Part shown: piece by piece, positions 6,306 through 12,699 of the stretch
Layout of the letters: every line of letters begins with the position of its first letter
How positions within the stretch are numbered: position 1 is the first letter of the stretch
Assembly: GCA_007117575.1 (NCBI GenBank)
Contig: SKGH01000089.1
Span: 1 to 12,699 of the forward strand
Source: Candidatus Kaiserbacteria bacterium
Lineage (GTDB): Bacteria; Patescibacteriota; Minisyncoccia; Phycocordibacterales; UBA918
Direction of reading: 5' to 3'
DNA: 12,699 nucleotides
Made by a program: the position numbers and the translations under genes
The notes under the pieces: generated by a model
The model's database searches: none
Told to the model about the DNA's origin: nothing
The model's input: the letters and a program-made list of their open reading frames with translations, nothing else

Positions 6306-8912
6306 TCACTTATCATTACCACCATCATTAACTTTCTCCGACTGAAATGGTTTTTCAAACAAAGCTGTCACTATAAACAAGGTTCCCAGACCAGCGAAAG
6401 TTACAAACCTCCAGAACATCTCCATTGTCCAAACATCGATCAAAACCAACCTTAACACCACACCAAACAATAAAATAACACCTGCCCGTCTGAAGCCATT
6501 ATGTCCTCTTGCTTTTCCTAAACTATAAAACAATAGACCGACTATAGTGTATATAAACAAAGCAATAGCAATTGCGGCTCCTTCGGTTTCAGCCAGAGAA
6601 TGAGACATCACCCACACCAAACCCGTAGCATACAAACCCCCTACAATAAACAATCCATTACTCCACAGATTCACCTCACTTTGACCATCTTTCAGATCTA
6701 CCATGTACTGGGTTCTAAGACCCACCGCCAGCATCAACACTACGGTAATAAAAACATACAAACCGGCTGCATCTGGATGCAACACACCCTCACTCCAAGA
6801 TACACTATAAAACGAATTTATAGCTAATAAAGCAGGTAACACGAAGCCGACAATAATAGGCTTTAACTTTGAAAACGACAACTTGCCCGACATAAATATT
6901 ATCGCAAGCAGATAAAGAACAACAGTGTAAGTAACATAACGCGCCACAGAAACCAGCGCTTCATTAGGACTAAAAATACCGAGCCAAAATGACCAAACTA
7001 TGCCAAACAGATAAACAATACTACCAAACAAAACGAAACCGGAGGCATTAAGATAAAATTCTTTTTTGTTATGATGTGACACATACCACAGTAAACCTGC
7101 CATCATCAAAGCACCGAACAACACCACATATGAACCAAAAGCATCGGCGTGAAAAACTCCGAAATTCCAAGTAGTAGATGAAAGTGACTCAAGACTGACA
7201 AGTGCAGGCAATAAAAATGTCCATAAAATTGCCGAGATTTGCCTTGTCGATAATCTGAAAACAATAGCACTAAAGAGAGCTACCAACACCCAACCTACCC
7301 AAAAAATGTATGTCACAACACTGTCAGCTGACTTGATAACACGTCCGTCATCCAAACTCATTGATAATTCAGGGGCGGAAAGACCAACCATTATAAACAA
7401 AATGAATCCGTAACCATAACCCACCCACGCTCCAAACAAAGCTAGGCGCTTTAACCAACCTTCCGACCGTAACTCCCCTCTAGACAGTACCCATCCTGCA
7501 CTTACCAACAGACATCCTATTACAGACGCTATAGTAAAAGACGGTACGTGCACAAACCCATCACGCCAAGCAGGATCTTCCCACAACTGCAAAGATGTCA
7601 GTAATGGAAGTAAATACAGTATGGATATTGAGGTAACCAGCCTCTTAGACAAACGGAGATACGTGACTAGTATAAAAGCAAACGTAACCTCAATCGCATA
7701 CGCTAACACCAAAGTAAATCCTGAAAATAGAAATGTTGTCCCTATCAATACACCAACGCCGGCAAAAGCTACATAAATAGAAACCACTGAAGACGGGCGT
7801 CCCATTTGGAAAAACAAGTAACCTACCCCAGACACCAAGAAAGATGCTAAAAACATAGCTATCCCGGGAGAAATTGCCAACAAGTTGGCAAAGAAAGCGA
7901 AAGTTAAGCTGGCTACAGCGAAAGACCCTACGTCCAAAGCATTGGGATTATCAGAACGCATCAAGCTAACACTGGCACTTGCCACTATTAAACCTGAAAA
8001 CAGGATCACAAACGACCACAACAAACCGTCTATAAGCAGTTCACTGCTTAGTACTTGTAGTAAATACAGACTATTACCGATAGAAAAAAGTAAAGTCAGT
8101 CCTCGCCACTGCGTAAAAAACACAACTGTCAAAAAACCGACAGTGATAACCAAAAGATACATCAGTAATATAAAAGCATTTGGTTCAGGACTATTAACTA
8201 TCAAAGGAGTAACCAAACCGGCCGAACCCGCAAACAGCGCCAACCACTGCGTTCTCGACAACAAAGATACGAACACGGTGTACGCAACACTGGCAACAAG
8301 TATTATTAACGCAAAGACTGGTTGGAATAGTTCATATAACATTTGCGAAGCAAATACAGTAACCATCACCACACCGGTTCCCAGAGCGGTTAACACCAGA
8401 CCCTGAGTCACTTGACTGCGCAACCTAAACAAACCGACAGAGTACACCAAAACCGCAAACATCAGACCGAGAGCGATCCTGGCTGTAGGTGACAGCCACC
8501 CTTCCGCTATAGCATAGTTTACAAACCAAGCTACACCCAAAAACAGCATCATGGCGCCTATTTTTATCAAGGTTTGTTCTTTAAACCAGCTATATATAGC
8601 CCACTCTTTACTTTCCGAAACAGTTTTAGGTGAAAATACTGCCTCATCTTGACCCGATGTCAAAGAAACATTTTCTCCTTCATGTACCGGTGTATATATA
8701 GTCTCTTCTGCTGGCTTGGGCGGGGGGCTGGTGACGCCGTCTGACCCAACTTCAGCGTTAACAACTTTCGGCGGATCCTTGGTTACGTTTGAACTTCTGG
8801 CATAATTTGTCCGAATAAACCTTATATCATTTTCAAGGTTGTTTATTCTATCCCTTAAAGATAAAGTATAAAATAATAAGACCACTAAACCTAAAAAAAG
8901 TAATAAAGTCAT
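6306..8912 (-). CDS. DUF2339 polytopic membrane protein
   Basis: The 868-residue protein begins with a membrane helix (2-18) and a short coiled-coil-like stretch (about 19-36, LRDRINNLENDIRFIR), followed by a Pro-rich linker (45-105). From about 110 the DUF2339 domain starts with the typical WFKEQTLIKIGAMMLFLGVAWF and GWLSPTARIALGL segments. It continues as some two dozen hydrophobic helices to the C-terminus. DUF2339 proteins are large bacterial envelope proteins of unknown biochemical function. The length (850-1000 residues) is normal and no break is visible. A promoter candidate lies directly upstream, with a very short leader. The unrecognised five-helix protein and the SWIM protein follow in the same direction. 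The transglycosylase gene MltG is divergent, 155 bases away. Confidence 0.9.
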   Translation of the reverse strand: MTLLLFLGLVVLLFYTLSLRDRINNLENDIRFIRTNYARSSNVTKDPPKVVNAEVGSDGVTSPPPKPAEETIYTPVHEGENVSLTSGQDEAVFSPKTVSESKEWAIYSWFKEQTLIKIGAMMLFLGVAWFVNYAIAEGWLSPTARIALGLMFAVLVYSVGLFRLRSQVTQGLVLTALGTGVVMVTVFASQMLYELFQPVFALIILVASVAYTVFVSLLSRTQWLALFAGSAGLVTPLIVNSPEPNAFILLMYLLVITVGFLTVVFFTQWRGLTLLFSIGNSLYLLQVLSSELLIDGLLWSFVILFSGLIVASASVSLMRSDNPNALDVGSFAVASLTFAFFANLLAISPGIAMFLASFLVSGVGYLFFQMGRPSSVVSIYVAFAGVGVLIGTTFLFSGFTLVLAYAIEVTFAFILVTYLRLSKRLVTSISILYLLPLLTSLQLWEDPAWRDGFVHVPSFTIASVIGCLLVSAGWVLSRGELRSEGWLKRLALFGAWVGYGYGFILFIMVGLSAPELSMSLDDGRVIKSADSVVTYIFWVGWVLVALFSAIVFRLSTRQISAILWTFLLPALVSLESLSSTTWNFGVFHADAFGSYVVLFGALMMAGLLWYVSHHNKKEFYLNASGFVLFGSIVYLFGIVWSFWLGIFSPNEALVSVARYVTYTVVLYLLAIIFMSGKLSFSKLKPIIVGFVLPALLAINSFYSVSWSEGVLHPDAAGLYVFITVVLMLAVGLRTQYMVDLKDGQSEVNLWSNGLFIVGGLYATGLVWVMSHSLAETEGAAIAIALFIYTIVGLLFYSLGKARGHNGFRRAGVILLFGVVLRLVLIDVWTMEMFWRFVTFAGLGTLFIVTALFEKPFQSEKVNDGGNDK

Positions 8913-8923
8913 ATATAATTGAC

Positions 8924-8952
8924 ATTGTATATATGTTATGAATTAATAACAA
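8924..8952 (-). promoter_or_regulatory. Candidate promoter of the DUF2339 gene
   Basis: On the minus strand TTGTTA (8947-8952) and TACAAT (8924-8929) are exactly 17 bases apart, a good sigma-70 spacing with 4/6 and 5/6 matches. Transcription would begin only about five to seven bases before the ATG at 8912. The message would then be nearly leaderless, consistent with the absence of a Shine-Dalgarno sequence. Confidence 0.45.
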
Positions 8953-9067
8953 CATACAAAACTTCATAAATACCTAAAACAATACCTACACTCCTCACTT
9001 CATACGGACCTTATATATTTTTTAACCCATTTATTGAAAAAATAGGTTATGATATGTTAAGCATGAA

Positions 9068-10054
9068 ATGATTATGGGCAAAAAACCACTTAAAACCACT
9101 CTGGCTTTATTTACACTTGGTGTCATCGCCTTGTTGTTAACCTTTAATATAAACAACACTACAACAGTATCAGAAGATACTGTCACACTTCCAACACCTT
9201 TCCCGATAGGAGTAGATCCTGTAAATAAAACTATCACTGAAAATCCCAGTATTAAAGAATTCACCACCACATATCTCACCACCAATAAGAGCAAGTACCA
9301 AATCTCAAGATGGTTACGTCATGCCGACCAACTTTTATCACAGATAGATCAATATCAACAGCTAGCATCCCCTTCTTCTCGCGTTATAGTTATTTTACCA
9401 GGCGAACGAAAAGAACAGGTCGTCAATAACATAAAACAAATACTGAATTGGAGCTCTTCTGAAAGTGAAATGTTTTCTAGTCTTGTCACCGAGTCACTGC
9501 CACAACTAGATGAGGGTAAATTTTTTCCTGATCGTTACGTTGTAAATAGAAACACTTCTCCTGAGGAAATGGCGCAAAAAATTTTAGAAAAATTCAACAA
9601 TGAAATATTACTTCGCTATACAGAAGAAGTAGCCAGCAAGGTACCACTTAAAGACACATTGACTATCGCCTCCCTACTACAACGTGAAGCGTATGATTTT
9701 GAAGATATGAGAATCATATCTGGAATCATTTGGAACCGAAAATTTATTGACATGAACCTGCAAATAGACGCAACCTTGCAATACGCACGTGGAAGTTTAG
9801 CTCATGAACCTTGGTGGCCCAGAGTCGTGCCAGCTGACAAATTCATCAATTCACCCTATAACACATACCAAAACAAAGGCCTACCACCAGCTCCCATAGC
9901 TAACTCTTCCATGGAAGCCATAGTCGCGGCTCTTAATCCAAAACCTACTGATTGTATTTTTTATTTTCATGATGCTCGTGGTAACTTCTACTGTACTCAA
10001 ACTTATGAAGAACATACAAGACTTCTTCGCGTGCACTATGGAGAAAGAAATTAA
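9068..10054 (+). CDS. mltG: Endolytic murein transglycosylase, MltG (YceG-like) family
   Basis: MltG cleaves nascent glycan strands at the outer face of the membrane and is thought to end strand elongation. The 328-residue protein has an N-terminal membrane helix (about 9-27), a LysM-like region (about 104-160, VIVILPGERKEQVVNNI), and the YceG catalytic domain. Diagnostic motifs are IASLLQREAYD with the presumed catalytic E207, LQIDATLQYA (231-240), SPYNTYQNKGLPPAPIANSS (262-281) and a final FYFHDARGNFYCTQTYEEH (298-316). Length is close to normal for the family. Two starts are possible, ATG at 9068 or 9074; neither has a clear ribosome-binding site. A TATGAT at 9048-9053 could be a -10 box but lacks a good -35. 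The gene is divergent from DUF2339 and converges with the 133-residue protein. Confidence 0.93.
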   Translation: MIMGKKPLKTTLALFTLGVIALLLTFNINNTTTVSEDTVTLPTPFPIGVDPVNKTITENPSIKEFTTTYLTTNKSKYQISRWLRHADQLLSQIDQYQQLASPSSRVIVILPGERKEQVVNNIKQILNWSSSESEMFSSLVTESLPQLDEGKFFPDRYVVNRNTSPEEMAQKILEKFNNEILLRYTEEVASKVPLKDTLTIASLLQREAYDFEDMRIISGIIWNRKFIDMNLQIDATLQYARGSLAHEPWWPRVVPADKFINSPYNTYQNKGLPPAPIANSSMEAIVAALNPKPTDCIFYFHDARGNFYCTQTYEEHTRLLRVHYGERN

Positions 10055-10147
10055 TACAGAATACCAAATTATTAAAACTTTCATTGCTTAGAAACTGTTT
10101 GAAGTCTCACCACAAAGCTTACTTCGTTATGGTCGCTCTGCTTTCTA

Positions 10148-10247
10148 GGGTCTGTCCCCAAACTCACATTTTGAATCATTTAACTCAGGTGGTTAAGCCA
10201 TAAAATTCCTAGAAATGTGCGAAAAATCGAGTTCGGGGACATGCCCC
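10148..10247. repeat. Nested inverted repeat with GGGG..TGTCCCC arms
   Basis: GGGTCTGTCCCCAAACTC (10148-10165) and GAGTTCGGGGACATGCCCC (10229-10247) are imperfect inverted repeats about 60 bases apart. The GGGGxxxTGTCCCC pattern resembles REP-type palindromes that accompany Y1 (REP-associated tyrosine) transposases in many bacteria. That resemblance is recalled, not searched. The position inside the 10091-10411 element suggests either a nested insertion or a modular build. Confidence 0.55.
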
Positions 10248-10284
10248 ACAAAATAATCAACACAATCCTTGTTTCGGGTCGTCA

Positions 10285-10379
10285 TGACCAAAAATTCAGC
10301 TACAAACCCATGCTTCGTCCTCACCGTATCCCGATACGCTTCTGACTCCAGCACAGGTTTTCGCTTTAATTTTTGGTCA
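10285..10379. repeat. Nested 12-bp perfect inverted repeat with central hairpin
   Basis: TGACCAAAAATT (10285-10296) and AATTTTTGGTCA (10368-10379) are perfect inverted repeats. Between them is a short strong hairpin CGTATC-CC-GATACG (10325-10338). Together they would fold into a branched stem in RNA or single-stranded DNA. It forms the right half of the composite element. Confidence 0.6.
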
Positions 10380-10424
10380 CTTTGGACCTCGATGAGACTT
10401 CAAACAGTTTCTTACTAATTCAAA

Positions 10425-10826
10425 CTAATTAACATATATACTCCATAAAACAACTGCCGTATCTATCAAATGTATTAACATTTGCGTAGACACCCAGAAC
10501 ATATATGGAATATTTATAATAACCAAAAAAGGGTTTGTGCGAGCCGTTACAACTAAAGCCCATAGTAAAGAAATAAACATGCCTATCACCGCCATTGAAC
10601 CAACAACCAAACTCTTAACTCCAAGATTTATAGCAAAGAATATAAAAAGAAAAAATATATGCAAAGCCACCGGCATAAATATGACAACTTCAAATATATT
10701 TCTCTTATAAGAACGGTAGATAAACCACGATAAAGACAAGACTCCAGTAAATAGCAAGAATCCAAGAAACCAAGGATAGACTTCTGCTATAGAAATATCA
10801 AGATTTGTGAGGACGACAATATTCAT
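10425..10826 (-). CDS. Small four-helix membrane protein, unknown function
   Basis: The 133-residue protein is almost entirely membrane-embedded, with helices at about 18-37, 45-68, 73-94 and 100-128 and a short basic loop (YRSYKRN) after the first. No charged catalytic motif or cysteine pair is present, and I do not recognise a family. A GGCGAT sequence eight or so bases upstream of the ATG is a possible weak ribosome-binding site. The gene is separated from its neighbours by an AT-rich gap of 130 bases on the right and by the composite miniature element on the left. It is therefore probably a single transcription unit. Codon use and hydrophobic pattern support a real gene. Confidence 0.65.
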   Translation of the reverse strand: MNIVVLTNLDISIAEVYPWFLGFLLFTGVLSLSWFIYRSYKRNIFEVVIFMPVALHIFFLFIFFAINLGVKSLVVGSMAVIGMFISLLWALVVTARTNPFLVIINIPYMFWVSTQMLIHLIDTAVVLWSIYVN

Positions 10827-10958
10827 AATATCGCCGCAGTATACACACCTTTTTAATTAAAAATACATTAAGTTTAAAATATTTAACTGTGTCAAATTTG
10901 TCTTAAAAAAAATTTAAAATTTAAAAATCGTTTTAGAAACTACATGGTTAACCAACTT

Positions 10959-11219
10959 TCAGCTGTTTACTTTTATCAATTTAAGCTTTTGATCTCTAGA
11001 TAATTTTTTTATCATAAACTCACGCCTTGAAGCAGTAGCGCGGTCTGGTTGCTGTTCTTCATAAACTATTTTCTTAACCCCCCTTGAACGAGTATAACGA
11101 CCTCCCTTACCTTCTTTATGTTCAAGAAACCTCCTTTCGGTATCAGTGGTTATGCCAGTATACAAAGTACCATCATGACACTCCAAAACATAAACAAAAT
11201 ATATAGCCATAATTATCAA
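10959..11219 (-). CDS. Single-domain GIY-YIG nuclease family protein (UPF0213/YhbQ-like)
   Basis: The 86-residue protein is one GIY-YIG domain. The name motif appears as YVL (10-12) and YTG (20-22) around a DGT turn. Conserved R29/R30, H34, the GGRYTRSRG segment (39-47) and E67 in SRREFMIKKL complete the expected nuclease site. Such short proteins are very common in CPR genomes and resemble the UPF0213/YhbQ group. Their targets are mostly unknown; DNA repair or structure-specific cleavage has been proposed for some relatives. Two in-frame starts are possible, ATG at 11219 or 11210. No ribosome-binding site decides between them; the shorter form (MAIYFVYVL) matches the usual N-terminus well. 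No inactivating change is seen in the motif residues. Confidence 0.88.
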   Translation of the reverse strand: MIIMAIYFVYVLECHDGTLYTGITTDTERRFLEHKEGKGGRYTRSRGVKKIVYEEQQPDRATASRREFMIKKLSRDQKLKLIKVNS

Positions 11220-11313
11220 CTAGAAAACTTATATTTTTTTCATCAAAGACCTAAGTGAATCAAATATAAATACCTATCTTTTGAAAACAAAAACTTTATC
11301 AGCAACATAAAAT

Positions 11314-11540
11314 ATATGCATGACTTACGCGTTTCTGATGAAGTTCGAGGCGCTGACCCAGCTATAGTTCCGGTAACCATTTATTACTAACGTAATAAAC
11401 CAAAAAATGTTTTAGTCAGTCACGAAAGAATATAAATGATCACGGAAACTGGGGCTGGGTGAGGCGTACTTGGTGGTACGATGAGGGTTTGAGTGACGAA
11501 AGCAACAAAGAAATTCGCCAAACGCGTAAGTCATGATATA
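11314..11540. mobile_element. Miniature inverted-repeat element, copy 2 (217 bp) with a different core
   Basis: CATGACTTACGCGTTT (11319-11334) and AAACGCGTAAGTCATG (11520-11535) are perfect 16-bp terminal repeats. Flanking pentamers ATATG and ATATA may be a decayed target duplication. Segments 11335-11356 and 11461-11519 match copy 1 in inverse orientation almost base for base. Between them is a 105-bp core (11356-11460) absent from copy 1. The core has its own imperfect end repeats (ACCCAGC with GCTGGGT, plus AGTT.CCG with CGGAAACT) and an internal hairpin TTTATTAC-TAAC-GTAATAAA (11380-11399). It ends ten bases from the kinase stop codon. No transposase is present. Confidence 0.85.
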
Positions 11541-11544
11541 AACA

Positions 11545-12699
11545 TCAATCTTCCATGCTTATATATGGCAAACGAACCTCAAAAGTAGTTCCCTGACCCT
11601 CAACCGAAGATACTGCTATAGTTCCCCCCAACTTCTCCACTGATTGCTTGACTACGTACAAACCCAAACCGGTTCCCTCAGTAGCTTGCCTTTCAGCGTT
11701 TCGAGCTCTAAAAAACTTAGTAAAAAGATTATCTAACTGATCTACAGGTATACCAATACCACTATCAGCCACTGTTATAACCACTTCTTTATCTATAAGT
11801 TCGTACTGCAACACTACCACACCTGACTCTGGAACATATTTAACTGCGTTAGACAATAAATTGCTGACTATTATATGAAGCAATCTTTTGTCAGCCAGTA
11901 AAGATAATTTTGATGGTTGTTCGGAACGTTTTAAATTTATTTTTTTCTCTTCCACTGAACCGGTGTATTCTTCCACTACGCTCTGAAAAAAATTACTCAG
12001 TTCAATCATTTCAGAGCTGGTAGCAAAAGTGCCTGTTTCTAATTTTGAGACATTTAAAAAATCATCAATTAGAGTAGTCATGCGAATGGAATTGCGTTCA
12101 ACACGATCCAGATACCCAAAAAGTTTTTCAATATCTGACGCTTTCTCCAAGCCTTTACGCATGAGATCCAAATTCCAACGTATCGCTGCCACCGGTGTAC
12201 GAAGCTGATGTGTAGCTAAAGAGACAAACTCCGTTTTGGCAATATCAATCATCTTTTTCCTAGTTATATCGACCATAGAAACCAACCTAGTTCCCTTACT
12301 ACTTCCACTAAACATAGATAGAGACACCCACAACAACGCACCATCACGAGCACGTAACTGAACCTCTTCATCAGTAAATGAATAACCTGTTTCTATTTTA
12401 CCAAGCAAGACCGACAACTCATTTTCATCCTCTAAGGTTAAATAATTTACTATATCCGTGTCTTTCAAGTCATCTATAGTGGTTCTAAATAAACGAGTAG
12501 CTGCTAAATTATGACTTTTTATTAAATCTTTACCGTCAATGGTCAAATACGGTACCGGACTGTGCTTATACAAAGATTTAAACTGGGCCAAAGAAGCCAT
12601 TAATTCATTCTCTTTAGCAGACGAAATTTTAGGCTTAGACATAGACTTAACCAAATACCACACCACTACCACCATCGCCACCATCGCCTGCGACAACAA
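11545..12699 (-). CDS. PAS-domain sensor histidine kinase, 5' end outside the window
   Basis: A reading frame of at least 384 codons runs to the right edge, so the true start is probably outside; the TTG at the edge is not a trustworthy start. Residues 4-18 are a membrane helix, 40-147 a PAS sensor domain ending in the typical DITRKK, 152-220 a dimerisation/phosphoacceptor domain with H164 in ATHQLRTP, and 265-378 the ATPase domain. That domain has N-box NLLSNAVKY (280-288), G1 DSGIGIP (312-318), F-box FTKFF and G2 GTGLGLYVVK. All catalytic motifs are intact. It should autophosphorylate and pass the phosphate to a response regulator, which is not in the window. The stimulus is unknown. Its stop codon is TGA, directly followed by the second miniature element. 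Confidence 0.93.
   Translation of the reverse strand: MLSQAMVAMVVVVWYLVKSMSKPKISSAKENELMASLAQFKSLYKHSPVPYLTIDGKDLIKSHNLAATRLFRTTIDDLKDTDIVNYLTLEDENELSVLLGKIETGYSFTDEEVQLRARDGALLWVSLSMFSGSSKGTRLVSMVDITRKKMIDIAKTEFVSLATHQLRTPVAAIRWNLDLMRKGLEKASDIEKLFGYLDRVERNSIRMTTLIDDFLNVSKLETGTFATSSEMIELSNFFQSVVEEYTGSVEEKKINLKRSEQPSKLSLLADKRLLHIIVSNLLSNAVKYVPESGVVVLQYELIDKEVVITVADSGIGIPVDQLDNLFTKFFRARNAERQATEGTGLGLYVVKQSVEKLGGTIAVSSVEGQGTTFEVRLPYISMED

Larger units (their letters stand above)
10088..10414. mobile_element. Composite palindromic miniature element (321 bp) with 19-bp perfect terminal repeats
   Basis: GAAACTGTTTGAAGTCTCA (10091-10109) and its exact reverse complement (10393-10411) bound the element. 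A TTA on each side (10088-10090, 10412-10414) may be the target duplication. There is no transposase gene. The inside is more GC-rich than the flanks and contains two further inverted repeats, listed separately. The element occupies the space between the convergent MltG and 133-residue-protein genes, ending about ten bases from the latter's stop codon. It may act as a bidirectional transcription barrier, but that is inference. Confidence 0.8.

Noticed and set aside
7885..8406. 173-codon plus-strand open frame inside the DUF2339 gene
   Set aside because: It is a long antisense shadow of a strongly hydrophobic coding region; the opposite strand has clear DUF2339 motifs.
9031..9294. Minus-strand frame overlapping the start of MltG
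   Set aside because: Antisense to the signal-anchor region of a confidently identified gene; no independent support.
10945..10954. TGGTTAACCA palindrome downstream of the GIY-YIG gene
   Set aside because: Ten bases in an AT-rich spacer with no repeat elsewhere or T-run following; chance is likely.
11319..11535. CRISPR or integron-type array from the repeated ACTTACGCGTTT ends
   Set aside because: The repeats are inverted and occur as element ends, not as a regularly spaced direct array; no cas or integrase gene is present.

Overview
The window looks like a chromosomal segment of an AT-rich candidate-phyla-radiation (Patescibacteria) bacterium. This is inferred from gene content, not from a marker gene. 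The clues are a histidine kinase with a CPR-style H-box (ATHQLRTPVAAIRW), a small stand-alone GIY-YIG nuclease, a membrane protein with a short N-terminal helical domain of a kind common in CPR proteins, a DUF2339 protein, and scarce Shine-Dalgarno sites. TGA works as a normal stop (GIY-YIG gene, kinase), so recoding as in Gracilibacteria is not supported.

Left part (about 225-3700, all minus strand): a compact set transcribed right to left. It runs from a membrane-anchored thioredoxin-like protein, through a CcdA-type electron-transfer membrane protein fused to a DUF3179 domain, an XRE-family regulator, a small DUF2178-like membrane protein and a Cys-rich mini-protein, to a flavoprotein disulfide reductase cut off after 130 residues. 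A candidate promoter and a perfect 32-bp palindrome lie just upstream of the thioredoxin gene. Together the genes suggest a thiol-redox relay across the membrane whose cytoplasmic reductase is now broken. A 127-bp miniature inverted-repeat element with a 5-bp target duplication sits exactly between the last two genes, which originally overlapped.

Middle part (3734-8912, minus strand): a DUF2339 polytopic membrane protein, an unrecognised five-helix membrane protein and a SWIM zinc-finger protein follow one another with short gaps. A candidate near-leaderless promoter precedes the DUF2339 gene. The divergent plus-strand gene (9068-10054) is an MltG-family endolytic transglycosylase.

Right part (10055-12699): MltG and a four-helix membrane protein converge on a 321-bp composite palindromic element with 19-bp perfect terminal repeats and two further inverted repeats nested inside. 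Then come a GIY-YIG protein, a second, larger copy of the miniature element with a different core, and a PAS-containing sensor histidine kinase that runs off the right edge. No rRNA, tRNA, CRISPR array or transposase gene was seen.
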